Source of the DNA: Neonectria sp. B-13
Lineage: Eukaryota; Ascomycota; Sordariomycetes; Hypocreales; Nectriaceae
DNA length: 64,000 nucleotides
Direction: 5' to 3'
Assembly (NCBI GenBank): GCA_002682825.1
Contig: NOKP01000017.1
Span: forward strand, 806,001 to 870,000
In this document: positions 32,163 through 44,618 of the stretch, piece by piece
Layout: each line of letters begins with the position of its first letter
How positions within the stretch are numbered: position 1 is the stretch's first letter
Notes under the pieces: model-generated
Databases searched by the model: none
Seen by the model: the letters and a program-made list of their open reading frames with translations, nothing else
What the model was told of the DNA's origin: nothing
Made by a program: the position numbers and the translations under genes

Positions 32163-33345
32163 TTTCGCTGCGAGCAGGACGCCTTGGGCCTATTGTATGG
32201 GCTGATAATGATCGCGATACGGCTTGAAGATTCGGTGAGAGATAAATAAGAGTGGGTGAGATTTCGCGCGGGGCGTCAACGGCAATGCGAAACCCAGGCA
32301 GCAATTCTTGACCAGGGTTCGATGCTAGCTAGGATGACGTTGCTGACACTGCTGAAACCTCGTCAGCTTCTGAATTAGTTAGCTCATTGCCAAGACTATT
32401 GATAAAGGTTACGGATTCAAGTGGACCGGAACGGGTCGAATCCTTTGTAGAGAGTGGCTTTATGGAACGTAAAGCATCGATAGTTGGCTTGATACTAGGG
32501 TGTAATTTAATAGACGAAACCCCGACCGCGAACAAAGCCTGGCTCATCGTGACCGGTCCAGCGATGTTTTTGAAAACAAATAATCCTCACGCAGCCGTGT
32601 TGATAGGCGCGACATTTTATGTAAACATTGGTATAAAATCTAGGGAAACAAGGATATTAATAATGGGACCGTGTGTGGGAGACAACAACAACTAGGTACG
32701 TAGATAGCTTGGGTAATTAACATGTAGATCAAATCGATCGATGGCCGAGGTGTTGGTTTGCGGTTAGCATAAATGCGGTGCACGATAAACCCAAAGCGGT
32801 TCAGTGATACGAGACGGGATGACCATCAAACCTCGGAAGTACTCATTGGAGGTGCTGGCTGTTGGTTGTTGGTTGTTGGTGATGGGATTTGTTGTCAGAA
32901 CGTGTTGGTGGCGCTGACGCTCAAACAACAGCCCCGATTTTAAGGGCCTGGGCCTCCGATTAGTGGATCAGTGAATGGGTTATCCCTGTAGATGCGCGTT
33001 CCCAGGCACAATTCACTGCAGATGCGCGGAGCTTTGCCTAGGATGATAGGATCGCACCGGGGACAGACAGTTTTGGCTCCCACACCTAACAGAGTGACAG
33101 ACCAAGAATACCCGGGCATTGCCTAATAGTGTGTGAAATATGGGCCGAGTTGGTTGCCAGTGCAGCATCCAGACGACCCCTGGGGATAAAATGAGCTGAC
33201 ACGACCTCAGCTTTGCGAGCTGTCTGCCACAAACGCTCCCCGTCTCACTATCTTGTACTACTCCATATCACCGCGTCTGTCCACCATTAAGCCACCCCAG
33301 CCGCGAAAGATCTTGGATCGCGAGGGATAATTCCACATATTCACC
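32163..33345. promoter_or_regulatory. Divergent intergenic region
   Basis: About 1.2 kb between the STAND gene and the 654-residue protein gene. No gene is supported. It contains a small GTTGGTT-type direct repeat near 32868-32885 and a CCTCCGA near 32952. Confidence 0.4.
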
Positions 33346-35364
33346 ATGGCGGGAAGCGATCGGGCTCAGGCCATGCTAGAGCCTGACATGGCCTTCAGTG
33401 AACAGGGAACGCCGCTGACCAAGCCTCTCCTTGAAGCAAGCCTCAAGCGTGGGAATATCCCGAGCGGCGTGGAGGACCATTTGCTCCTCCGCAGTCGCCC
33501 AGACGCGAAAACTCGTCTTTGGGTCATAGACCGCATCATGGAGCCGCAGACGATACCTCATTTCCTCGAGTTTCTCGCCTCGGGCCGTCTGCCCAATGGT
33601 GAGCAGTGCGCGCTCCCCCGGCCCACAGAAGAGGAGACCGTCAAGATGATGGAACCCTTCTCCGCCTGGGCTCCCGCTCCATACAACGAGATCAACCGAC
33701 CGGCAATGGAGGTGATGATGGTGCGGATCGGTTCCCTCGAAGATCCTGCTCGGCTTCTCTCAATATCCAAGGAGCTTCATGCCATGAAGTCGAGGATATG
33801 GGAGGGAATTATGCCTTTGTCCGAGAGGCGCTGGAAGGACCTGAAGCTGGACGAGCCCGACAACTTCCATGCCGCCTGCCAATTCATCGCCGCAGTGACG
33901 CAAGTATTTCATTACCTGAACCACCCAGGAGTTAAGAATGCCCTAAGGGAGACATTCAATCTTGTTTCGGACCAGGCTAGGATCTATGGAGATGCCATCA
34001 ACGCCCGGCGAGCGGCAGCGGGGACCGACGGCTCCTCTCAGCGCCTTGATATGCCTGCTCTGTGGTACGAGTTCATCAAGGCTCACTACGACTTCATGAC
34101 TACAACAGCCCACCACTGGGTAATTGAGCACATCGACCGTCTCAGGGAGCCCATTATGGAGGAGCTCCACGACCACCAGCCCGAGATTCCTGGGCCCCAC
34201 GACGAGTTCCAATGGGATCTCACCAACAAATTGCACGACTTGCTTGAGAACGGTTCGCATGCTGATTACAGCATTATATTGCCTATGGACGGCTACAAGG
34301 GTGATGCGCTCGCGGCCCAAGATAACGTGCCGCTAAATGCCTGGGACAGGCGGGGATTCCGTGAGGAACCCATTACCTGGAACGCACACACAAACCGGCG
34401 CAAACTCGATTATAGAGGCCGACTACGATACCTCTCCCGGCATGAAATGTACAAGGGCAGTGTTGCGCAGGTCGATTCAGCACCTCTCTCTGCCTCTCGG
34501 GCAGTGAACGATCCCTTGAGCGTTGTATGCACAGCACGCAGCCAGACTACCGCCCAGGCCATGACCCGTCGGGAGCTTCGTGGAGAGCCCAAGACACCAG
34601 GAATGAACCTCTGGATCCAAAAGGTCCGGGAGGAGTACGGGAAGCCGGATTTCGAATGGGGTTTCGTTATATACCAGCTCAGTCACGAACACAGTGACGA
34701 GCAATGGGCCGACTTCAAGGCAAAGTTTGAGGCAGACATTGCCAAATGGGGCCAAGAAATCACCGGCATTGACGATGTCCGCAGCAAGTGCAAAGTTCAC
34801 TGGCTGAAAGGTAACAAGCTAAATATTGACGATGGAGATATTGAAGCGGCCAAGAAGTGAGTCCCTTGCTCTTCACACCTGGTGATACCCTTGCTGATAC
34901 TTAATTCAAGGCATTTCAAAGCTTATGTCATTTCTGGGAACGAGCCTGAGCAAATTCACAAAGACGTATTTCTTGTTGCTGATAGAGGTGTTGTCGACTC
35001 ATACCTCAAGCCAGCCACTGCCACGACAGGCCTTGTTCTTGCCGTCGACGCGGAGTTTGACCCAGACGAAAAGGACCCTGACGAGGAAATTGAATCTCCT
35101 GGATACATGGGGACACTACGTTTCCCGGCAAGTTTGCTCTGGGATGATATCGGGGCCATGTTGGTGATGCAAAACCAGATCCTAATCGACCTCTGGCCGC
35201 TAGCAATGACGCGTCCCGCGTTGATATACGAAGGCCCGGTGCCATTGCCGATTCTACTATTTCCTCCTTTGGATTCCCTCGATCCGAGTCTAGCTCGCGT
35301 GGTTTCGGCTGTTCCTTTGCTTGCAGTGTCCGCTGTTCTGAGAAAGGAAGCACTTGAGGAGTAG
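33346..35364 (+). CDS. Protein of unknown function, 654 residues
   Basis: Exons 33346-34856 and 34911-35364. I do not recognise a named domain. The N-terminal two-thirds is helical and rich in Trp, His and charged residues, with no signal peptide or TM segment. The C-terminal third starts near FEWGFVIYQL and continues with HFKAYVISGNEPE, VFLVADRGVVDSYL and GYMGTLRFP. That pattern (GFVIYR...VDEE..L) occurs in a large, expanded group of uncharacterised fungal proteins, from memory. The extreme C-terminus after 35200 is hydrophobic (PLPILLF, ARVVSAVPLLAVSAVL) and could be a degenerate end. The intron GTGAGT...TTCAAG restores the frame between the two open stretches. Confidence 0.75.
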
Positions 35365-35889
35365 GTTAGGAATTATTGATACAAAGATTACAGAAATGAG
35401 CAGGTTTGGGAAATAATCTAGGGAATAATATGTTGATAATTGAAAACTCTCCGTTGTACTACTGATAATCAAAGAGGGATTATAAGAAATTCGAGGTCGC
35501 CGAAGTATGAGGCCAGCTGGCAACTCATATATAGGTTCTCTTGAATCAGTGGGGTGGCTGCGTCGGTGGTGGTGTGGCCGAGTGGTGGCACTGAGCTCGT
35601 CCTGTAGCCAAGTCAAACCTTTCTTTTCCGATGTAAAAGATCTACGAATCGAATGGTTCAAGCGTTGGCCTACTTCTAGTCGAGTGACAAGATGGAAGAG
35701 TTGATAGCAGAGCAACGTCTCGACAAGTCCCCTGAACCATACATCTCGTAGACGCCAGCACCGGAAGAAATTACAAATTCACCTAGTTTTACTACCGGAC
35801 AAGAACGAATTTGAGGACTAGACACGATAATTAGAAGAGTCGTCCAAGCACAGGAAGCCTAGAGACCCATATCGAATAGATATGTCATT
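35365..35889. other. Intergenic region between convergent genes
   Basis: 525 nt, AT-rich, with no gene. A GTGGCCGAGTGGTGG string near 35573 looks like a tRNA D-arm but no complete cloverleaf can be drawn. Confidence 0.4.
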
Positions 35890-36903
35890 TTATTCAGGCT
35901 TGACCTTCTGTAATTGGAGTCTCTGAGAGAATGTAGTCACATTCCGCACCAAGTCAACATCCGGAACCATCCCTAGTGTTTCAGCTATCCTCGTATCGAA
36001 CTGTGCTGGCCAACTCCCCACTATAGCCTCGACTTTCGCATCCTTCTCCTCCTTCACCAATGCTATGGCCTGTTTTCCTCCAACTACCTCCAAGGCATCC
36101 AAGATCTCCTGCACCGTCACCGTAATCCCAGGAAGGTTAACAACCCTGGACAGCCCAAATTTGCTCGCAGGTACATCCTTGATAAGCATGAGGTTCTTCA
36201 CCACTGTTTCCGGACTGCAAACCCACATCTTCAAGTCTCTAGCAACCGGCAGCACCGTTTCAATGCCATTTAATGGTTCGCGCACAATGCCGCTGGCGAA
36301 AGAGCTCGCGGCAGCAGACGGTGCACCTGGACGCACGATGATGGTGGGCAAGCGCACGATGCGGCCGTCAAGAAGTCCACGACGGGACATGTCGTTGAGG
36401 TACGTCTCGACCATGAGCTTTTGTGCGCCGTAGCTGGACTGTGGCAAGGGATAAGTTGTCTCGCTTGTTAGGGCAGCTGCCTTGTCATCGTTTTTGTCGG
36501 CGGGACCGTATACGGCGAGACTGGAAGGGAAGACGACGACGGTACCGGGATGATGCAATCGCAGGAAGTCGAGAATGCCACGATGCGAATCCCAGTTCAC
36601 CTTCCAACCGAGCTCGAGATTGGCCTCGGCACCTCCAGACATAAGACCGTGGAGTAGATAGACAGCGCTGTAGGACGGTCCAAACAGTGTGGCGATGACG
36701 GATGGATCGGTCAAATCACACTTGACGGTGCTGATACGGTCGGCGCGGTGGCTAACAGACTGGAGAATGGACGGCTCAACCACATCGCTCAGAGTTAGCC
36801 TCAAGTCGTCTGAGCTGTTGATGAGCGCGGCGGCCAGATCTTGTCCCACAAAGCCAGCGCCGCCGGTGATAAGAATGTGTCGTGAGGGGTTTCGACTGCC
36901 CAT
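35890..36903 (-). CDS. NAD-dependent epimerase/dehydrogenase, DenD-like
   Basis: Single exon, 337 residues. Extended short-chain dehydrogenase: nucleotide-binding TGGAGFVG at 14-21, VFPSSLAVYG for strand 5, and the catalytic YGAQK (YxxxK). The stretch RPGAPSAAASSFASGI is typical of D-erythronate dehydrogenase (DenD) and related sugar-acid enzymes, which oxidise 4-carbon acid sugars at C2 with NAD+. It is divergent from a 2-hydroxyacid dehydrogenase gene and close to an anion permease, which fits a catabolic role on a hydroxy acid. Cytosolic, no targeting signal. Exact substrate not determinable. Confidence 0.88.
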   Translation of the reverse strand: MGSRNPSRHILITGGAGFVGQDLAAALINSSDDLRLTLSDVVEPSILQSVSHRADRISTVKCDLTDPSVIATLFGPSYSAVYLLHGLMSGGAEANLELGWKVNWDSHRGILDFLRLHHPGTVVVFPSSLAVYGPADKNDDKAAALTSETTYPLPQSSYGAQKLMVETYLNDMSRRGLLDGRIVRLPTIIVRPGAPSAAASSFASGIVREPLNGIETVLPVARDLKMWVCSPETVVKNLMLIKDVPASKFGLSRVVNLPGITVTVQEILDALEVVGGKQAIALVKEEKDAKVEAIVGSWPAQFDTRIAETLGMVPDVDLVRNVTTFSQRLQLQKVKPE

Positions 36904-37747
36904 GTTGAAGGTGATGTGGCTGAAGGTGGAAACCGAATCACAAAAGGTCGGTTGTTAACGCATTCACATCTGACTTGCAAGCGGACAAGGGAATACCGTG
37001 GCTTTGAGCATCTCATCAATGTGATCGGCTGGATGATGGATCCCATATTTGCATCCCCATTCGGCATCGGCCGGCACCACCGGCGTGGATCGCGCTACGG
37101 AGTTAGGCCCGCAAACCAACCGAGGTCTTGGTCGTGGAAGCGAGCAGGAGTGGGACACTGCGTGGGATGGATGCCCATTCCCTAGTGCGTGTGACGGCCT
37201 TGAGCCATAATCCTTCGTAGTCCAAATTACAGGGCTTAAGCAGGGTTGTGGCCATGACTCCATGTCATCAATTTCCGCGCTTCCAGTGGGTTTGCCTTGG
37301 AGGAGTTGCGATTGAGCCTTTGACACATCGAGACGTCGGCTGCATCTGTCAATTCGTTTCACTTCCAAGACGTGGGTACTAGTTGTCTGCAACCCATGAT
37401 GTAGACTGCGAAACTGCACTTTGAAGAACACGCAAGGACACAGCTAGATGGTGCTTGCCCTCTTCCCCGCATGAGATATCCGGATTTATGTCCGCCACTA
37501 CGGCTCCAAGCCCGGAAATGATTCTGACCACTCTCAAACCTTGGCACTCCATCCCACCGTCGTCCTCGTTCTCACAGGTGGGGTTGAACGGGAATAAGGT
37601 CCATAAAATGATGATTTGAGGGGAAACCAGCTCAACACGCGCACCACGACAAGAGCGACCGTACATTGATTGACGTGACTGTCGGACAAGAAATCTCACA
37701 GAAATTTTACCATTCAATCACAGCTTCATTGCGAGAAAAGCTCCCAG
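36904..37747. promoter_or_regulatory. Bidirectional promoter of two dehydrogenase genes
   Basis: 844 nt between the start codons of the DenD-like and 2-hydroxyacid dehydrogenase genes. No gene is supported inside. It is the natural place for joint control by the Zn2Cys6 protein at 44619, but I see no clear repeated site. Confidence 0.4.
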
Positions 37748-38887
37748 ATGACTTCGAATAAGCCAATTGTCCTACGGCTTGGCGAGGACATCAAGTACAA
37801 CCACGACTTCTACCACGACGTCTTCACTAAGCGGTTCCATGTCGTGGCAAACGAAGAGCCTGACCGAGCTTCTTTTATCAAGGCACTCAAGGAAAAAAAG
37901 TAACGCCCTCATTCGATCTCCGTACTTAGTAAAAACCGTATCATTCATCTAACAGGCTACAGATATGGCGACTTCGCTGCCATCTATCGTCCGCATTTCC
38001 AAACGGGTGGCGAGATGGGCCAGTGGGACGATGAGTTGATCGACTTGTTGCCCTCTTCAGTCCGAATTTTTGCCTCTGCCGGCGCAGGCTTCAACTGGGC
38101 AGACACAGATGCGCTGGGACGTCGTCGCATTTGGTACGCCAACGGCGCGGGCTGCAGTGACGAGGCCGTCTCCGACACTGCCCTGTTTATGATCCTGTCC
38201 GTCTTTCGCAATTTCTGGCGCTCTCAACGAGGGGCGCGCACTTGCGATCCGGACCAGTTTCTCGCAATGCACAAGCTGGTCGGGAGCATCTCGTACAACC
38301 CTCGCGGACATGTACTCGGCATCGTGGGCTTAGGCAACATTAGCAAGTTGTTGGCACAAAAGGTGCAGGCCGCATTGGGAATGGAGATTCACTACTACGA
38401 TGTGGTCCGCTCACCTCCCGAAGTCGAGAAAGAACTCAAAGCCGCCTTTCATCCGACTCTCCACGAGCTACTTGCTGTTTCTGACTGTGTTACTTTGCAT
38501 ACACCTCTCAACGCGCACACACAAGATCTCATCAGCACTGAGGCCTTTGCTCACATGAAAGACGGTGCTCGACTGGTCAACACCGCACGCGGGCAAGTCG
38601 TCAATGAGGATGCCTTGATCGCCGCGCTCAAGAGTGGCAAGATCTCCGCTGCTGGGCTTGACGTGCACTATCACGAGCCGCAGGTTTCCAAAGAGCTGGC
38701 CGCCATGGACAATGTGACGCTAACGTGCCACAACGGCGGCGCGGCGATTACAACGCGGATCAATTTTGAGCTGAACGCGATGAAGAACATTCTTCAGGTC
38801 GTCGACGACAACGGCGAGTTTTGCGGGAAGCCATTCACGCCTGTGAACTTGGAAGCGTTCGAGGCTGCTTGGTCAGCTGCGACATGA
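37748..38887 (+). CDS. D-isomer-specific 2-hydroxyacid dehydrogenase
   Basis: Exons 37748-37899 and 37963-38887 give 358 residues. The nucleotide-binding motif is GIVGLGNIS (third Gly of GxGxxG replaced by Ser). Catalytic set: Arg in VNTARG, Glu in HYHEP, His in TCHNGG. Reaction: NAD(P)-linked interconversion of a 2-keto acid and a D-2-hydroxy acid. The family includes yeast and fungal D-mandelate dehydrogenases and glyoxylate/hydroxypyruvate reductases, which it resembles in length. The acceptor at CTACAG (37962), not the earlier CAG at 37954, keeps the frame. It probably works with the divergent DenD-like enzyme. Confidence 0.9.
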
Positions 38888-39680
38888 TTATGATGGTTCC
38901 ATAAATCATCAGTTTATTTTGTATTTTTAAGAAGGAAAGAATCGAGTCAATTACTTCCATGAATGGTGATGACGGGAAAACACCCTCGCCCCCCACTCTT
39001 CAACCTTGGCAAACGAGCTTAAAGACACCATCGCTCGTTATTACAGGCCTTAACCCTGACGGCACCATCCACTCACCAGTAAGCTTGTCTACTAGTAAGT
39101 GAGCAACTCTAGGTTCTCCCACAGCGCATCACGTCCCTAAATTCGCCCTTCACGGACAATATCTTGCTTCTCTACAAAAGTCCCTGTAGAGGGTATCGAG
39201 GTCTCCTGGGAACTATCCCATGTATAGTCAGTTTCCCTTGATGAGTTTAGCAGTGAACTAAGTGATCGGACATCGTCTGAATCCCGGGTTCCCCAGGGAA
39301 TATCGCCCTTTAAGGCTAACCGAGTTGCCCGAAACTCCCCACTCTTGATATCATATCTCACACTGATAACATCGCCCACTCTTGATTGCAGTCTAGATAG
39401 CGCCTCTAGTCTGCCAACCATTACGCCCGTTTCTATGGCTTTTATCAGCCGATTCCGCTCTTTTATCGTTCCTCTTGACATCCTTTCTGGTGATCATGAC
39501 TCTGTGTAGTCTAGCGTCAAGAGAGAGCATGATTCGTGCCCCGACTCATGGAGATAGTACGGACGAAAGACGGTGCTGTGTAAGTCTTTAAATAGCTACA
39601 TATTTCTGACAGTTTGGAAACTCTATTTGCTTCTGGTACGACTGCTTTTACCAGTGATATCGACCTTATTGTTTGTCAAG
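38888..39680. other. Intergenic region with one unassigned 114-codon frame
   Basis: About 790 nt upstream of the permease gene. The minus-strand frame at 39137-39481 encodes a charged peptide (start MSRGTIKERNRLIKAIETG) that looks protein-like in composition but has no family I recognise, no intron signals and no obvious partner. It may be a small gene or a fragment of one. Confidence 0.3.
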
Positions 39681-41225
39681 ATGGATACCAACGAGAAGCA
39701 TCTCAACTCACAGGTCCGACCTGGCAGTGTGCTGTCAGAAGGAGCCGAAATTGGGGGTTCCACTAATATTGTCTTCAACAAAGCCCTCGACCGGGCTTAT
39801 GGTGAGTCAATAGAGATATGAGCCGCTCCATACATGCGAATAAACTAACTGTAGTGTGTAGTCAGGAAGATGGATCTTTACCTCCTTCCCTATCTATCCA
39901 TCATGTACTTTTTCAACTCGGTGGATCGGAGCAACCTTGGCAACGCGGAAACAGATGGCATGAGCACCGACCTCAAATTTGTTGGCGAACAGTTTTCGCT
40001 CCTGATATTGCTCTTCTACATCCCCACTGGACTTTTCGATCTTCCTCTCAACTTGCTTACGAAGCGCTTCTCGGGTCGCGTGATGCTTCCCGGCCTGATG
40101 TTAGGTTGGGGCGCATTGTCAATGATTCAAGTCGCCTGCAAGGACTTTGGCGGGTTGCTCGCTGTCCGCCTCCTCATCGGTTCACTAGAAGCAGGTTTCT
40201 TTGCTGGAACTGTCTTCTATCTCACACTGTTTTACACCCGTGGGGAGCTTGGATTCCGAATCGCCATCTTCTTCGGAAGTGCTCTCCTCGCCGCGGCCTT
40301 CTCTGGTCTGATCTCTTTCGGCGTTTTCCGAATCGAAGGCACGGCGATCAAGGGCTGGCAATACCTGTTCCTCCTTGAGGGTGGTCTCACAATTGTGTTT
40401 GCCGTGTTTGCATTCTGGTGGCTGCCCGCGTCTCCTGACACAGCCTGGTTCCTCAACGATGAAGAAAAGGAAGCGGCCAAAGTTCGGCTCCTCCGTGATG
40501 GGTCTCAGGAGCTAGGAGTTGAGTTCAGCATCAAAGAATCCTTCTCTTCTTGGAACAACTGGAAATTCTTCCCGTGGTGTGTCATCTCTTTCACATACCC
40601 GGTTGCCTTCGCCACCTCCGCCAACTTCCTCCCTCTAGTTCTGAGACGCCTTGGCTACAGTACCGTGGTAACAAATCTTCTCACTGTCCCGCCCAACTTT
40701 GTTGGGTTTCTTGTTCTTCTTGGGGTCACTTTTCACTCCGACCGAACTCGAGAACGAACGTACCACATTATCGGATCACTCACTCTGTCCATGTGTGGTC
40801 TCGTTATTCTCGCTGCAATCGACGCAGAGGCTAACAAAGGAGTGGCTTATTTCGCGACATTCCTTGTGGCATCTGGTGCATACATACCTAGTTGTCTCGT
40901 TCACTCTTGGCACAACAACAATAACGTTAATGAGAACTCCCGAGCGGCGACTACCGGCCTTCTTGTTGGTCTCGGCAACCTGGGTGGAATTCTCAGCGCT
41001 GCGACTTTCAGAACAACATATGCACCTCGGTACGCTCCGACTCTCATTGCGACCGCCGCTTGCAACCTTACATGCATCGCATTTACCTTCTGGCTTGGGA
41101 CGTGGATGCGTCGGGACAACAAGAGGCGCGATGAAGCCCAGGGCGTGATTGTAAAAGCGGAAGATGTTGATACCAGCGAGCTCACGGACGGCGAGAAGGA
41201 CCCCCGTTGGCGCTATTTCGTCTAA
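39681..41225 (+). CDS. MFS permease, anion:cation symporter (ACS/Dal5-like) family
   Basis: Exons 39681-39801 and 39862-41225 give 494 residues, a normal size for the 12-TM ACS family. Diagnostic are VDRSNLGNAETDG in TM1 region and the motif after TM2 (NLLTKRFSGR). A short acidic N-terminal tail and a charged C-terminal tail face the cytosol. Relatives import allantoate, nicotinate, tartrate, phthalate and other organic anions with H+. In this setting, between hydroxyacid dehydrogenases and an aromatic-type monooxygenase, import of an organic acid growth substrate is likely. The intron (GTGAGT...GTGTAG) splits the codon before VRKMDLY. Confidence 0.9.
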
Positions 41226-43027
41226 TATACGATGGGGGATGATTTAAACAGTTTAGGCTAGTTGAGAGGAATAAATGTGTTGTCACGAGCTGTTCCTTGG
41301 TGCATGCATGAAGCTTGCCCATATATCTGAGGCAGCATACAGAGCCTCAATAATACCTACGGCGCCATTCGGTCGCCTATGCCCGATGTTGATTGCATAA
41401 CTCACAGACCGGAGCATCAAATCCCCGAGAATCTAGACAACGATATTACACTGCCCACATGTTACAATTTGTCCATAACTACTCAATCCTTCTGTCACAA
41501 TTATTAACGGCGAGATTTCTGCTCAACTGAATGAATAAACTGGACTTATGCCCGGAAACACTCGTCAATATCCTTCGCCTAAGCACAAATCAGGACTTCT
41601 CAATAAAGTCAATTTCCACAATGTGTTTTCCAGCTTCAGCCATGATCGTTTGTCCAAGAAGGAAGTGAACAATTCCCGATGAGGGGAAGATGATTAGCGT
41701 ACTCTAGCTAATCTGCTTCGTGTAAGTAAATTAGGCGAACTGGTTCATGAGTCTGATACCGTTGCAGAGTAAGTTAGACTGTCGTTTTCATACCGCAAGA
41801 CTTGGATACTACATCCAATCAAGCAGCTGTCTTCGCTCCTTCCAGCCTAATGTCTCGCTTCGGTGTTGAAGAACGGCTTATCGCCGGATCACCACTTCCC
41901 CCACTCTTGGCATTCACTATCGTTCATCCTCCTCCCCACTTTGTGACTACATGCTACGGTCTGGCATCATCTGCCCATTTCAATCTGGAAATACCAAGGG
42001 TTCAATCTGGCAGATGCAGGTCTATCGGTAGGGTTTGCGGTTGTCAGGTTGGGATATGAGGATATCGAAAGTGGGTGCTGATGAATGATACTTCGAGGGT
42101 GCGAGTGTGTAATTGAGCAAGTTGTCACTGTTTTTGTTGGATTCTGATGTGAGATGGGAAACGATGGTTTCAATGAATATGTCCAAGGATGTTATTGAGC
42201 CTTACCACCTATCAAGTGATTGCAGTGCCTGGCACACGCCGCACAAGCGACGCGTTATTGTGCACATCCTTGATGGATGCAATCCGATCTCGGCAAGGGA
42301 GGCTTTACTCCCGTCGGTCTTTGAGCCTATTGCATGAGTCAACTTGCTTCAACTAGTTACGAGTGAGTCGCCTTGGGGACGCAATAAATGCCAACCACTG
42401 CAACTGTCTGCCTCAAAACAGAACTCTAGTAGGTGTGCTGGCAATTGAGCGAACCTGCTCTTCGAGGCGAGCAAAGACTTGATCAAGGATTTATACAATG
42501 GGCAGTCTCCATCCACTGTAAAGAGAAAAGCAACAGCCAGCAGTAGGTACAAGGTTCAATAACGTGGGATCACCTACTCAAGAGAAGCAAGCTCGGTATT
42601 TCAAGAGCAAAATGCTCTTTTAAACACCTCAACTTGACCAACACGGAATAGTCTAGGTGTCAGTGGGGAGGGATTACGAATCCCAAATTGGAGATTCATC
42701 ACCTTTCCGGCCGGGGAGATGGGGTAGCGCATTTGGTCAACCAGTAGGATTGGCGCCCGGTCCCCAGATTTCTCCGGGCCCAACCTTGCGGATAACCTCG
42801 TCTTCATTGGCTGTTGGTTTTCCATCAGGCCAATCGGAATTCAATTTGCCGGAAGTGTCTCTGCCCCGAGGTATTCGTTGAAGTTGTTGCCACAAGTACG
42901 GAATCTTTGCCGGGTAAAGGTTACTCCTCAAGGTATATATACGCAGGGTTAATTATTGGGTCGTGAAGCTTCCAATCATCCAACAACAATAACGAGGACC
43001 ATTTGAGAGCTCAATCACTTACACACA
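41226..43027. other. Long intergenic region
   Basis: 1.8 kb between the permease and monooxygenase genes, both on the plus strand. Only short unstructured frames are present. The right part should hold the monooxygenase promoter; an AT-rich TATATATA lies near 42936, about 90 nt before the start codon. Confidence 0.45.
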
Positions 43028-44517
43028 ATGAAAATGGACGAAAATGCAGCCCTCGGGCGTGACCCAACTGATTTGCGCATCGCCATTATCGGTGCAGGTA
43101 AGACGACTCTTCATCCTCTTTGAACGACCCTGAACTCACAACGACAAAAGGAATGGGTGGTCTTGCCTCCGCTCTAGCTCTCGCCAAGAAAGGCTTCAAA
43201 CACATCGAAGTCTTCGAGATGGCTTCTGATCTTGGATTCGTCGGCGCGGGAATCCAAATGGCACCAAACCTGGTTCGGATCTTGACCCGGCTTGGTTGCT
43301 GGGATAGCATCGAAGCCGAGTCTACTGACGTACTGGAGGCTAGCATTAGAGGTAAAGCTTCCCCGTTTTCTGCCCACATTGGAACACAAATGGCTAACGG
43401 CGACCGCGAGTAAGATGGCGCCTCAAACGAAGAGCTGACTCATGTCACCATGAACGGCATCCGCGAGAAGTACAACTACCCACACTGCACTGGGCATCGC
43501 GCATCTCTTGCGGGGGGCCTTTACGAAGCATGCAAGAGAGAATCCTCGATTAAATGGAGTTTCGGATGCACATTCGAGAGCATTGACCAATTCGATCCGA
43601 CTCCAACCATTACGGTGAAGCCTCGCAACGGTGACGCCCGTCAAGTCCAGTGCGACATTCTGCTCGCAGGCGACGGAGTCAAATCCCAGGTGCGAGCCCA
43701 GCTTCTCGCTCGCATCGGGGCGCCAGGCGTCGTTGAAGACACCGGCCAAGCTGCGTACCGCATCATGCTTCCACGCGAGAAGATGTTGGCGGATCCTGAG
43801 ATGGCCGAACTTATCAACGGGAACCAAGTCACGCGATGGATCGGCGAGAAGCGGCACTGGATCGCGTATCCCGTGGCAAGCAAGACCATCTACAACATGT
43901 CTTCAACCCAGCCAGATACGCATTTCGCTGCAGCGCCCACGGCAACCTACACAACCAAGGGTTCGAAGAAGGACATGCTGGATGTCTTCTCTGACTTCTG
44001 TCCGCTCGTCCAGCGCATGTTAGACATGGTTCCCGACGGCGAGGTCTGCGAGTGGAAGCTCCGCGTTCACAAGGCGCTGCCCACTTGGGTTTACGGCACA
44101 ATCGCCCTTCTCGGTGATGCCTGTCACCCAACGCTACCTCATCTAAACCAAGGCGCGGCCCTCGCAATCGAGGATGCTGCTGTTCTGGCAGAAGTCTTGT
44201 CCCGAGCCCCGGATGCGACAACCAAGGCAATCAACAACTGTCTCAAAGTGTATGAGCTTCTACGAAAGGATCGCGCTACCACCCTGGTAGACCTTGCCGC
44301 ATCGTCTGGGAGAACGCTGCACTTAGGGGAGGGCCAAGCGAAAGCGGAGAGAGATAAACAATTCTTGGCTGCCAAGCAGAGCGGAAAGGATGTGCCGGAT
44401 AAGTGGGCGTCACCGGATGTTCAAGAGATGATCTATTCTCATGACTGTATGAAGATAGCTGAGGAGAGGTTCGACGAGCTGTATCGGGGATTAGCATTAG
44501 AAAGACCAAGTTTGTAG
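43028..44517 (+). CDS. FAD-dependent aromatic-type monooxygenase (salicylate-hydroxylase-like)
   Basis: Exons 43028-43097, 43151-43351 and 43415-44517 encode 457 residues. Group A flavoprotein signatures: FAD-binding IIGAGMGG at 20-27, the DG-type motif LAGDGVKSQVR, and the second FAD motif LLGDACHPTLPHLNQGA. Such enzymes add one oxygen to an aromatic ring with NAD(P)H, often with loss of a carboxyl group. The intron after ASIR ends at TAAG (43414); this is the only junction that continues the conserved NEELTHV frame. It ends 101 nt from the 3' end of the regulator gene. No targeting signal. It could also act in metabolite tailoring. Confidence 0.92.
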
Positions 44518-44618
44518 TCTCGCAAAATATCACACTTTGCATCTATCTTCAGTAGTCATACAAACAACATATTATAAGTGACAGCTTTAGTCTCATTCTA
44601 AGAAAGACACAACTACTG

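Noticed and set aside
32290..32340. GGGTTCGATGC string resembling a tRNA T-loop
   Set aside because: The flanking bases do not form a T stem and no upstream D or anticodon arm exists.
35560..35700. Possible tRNA (GTGGCCGAGTGGTGG looks like a Ser/Leu D-arm; GGTTCAAGC later)
   Set aside because: Acceptor and T stems do not pair and no anticodon stem can be placed.
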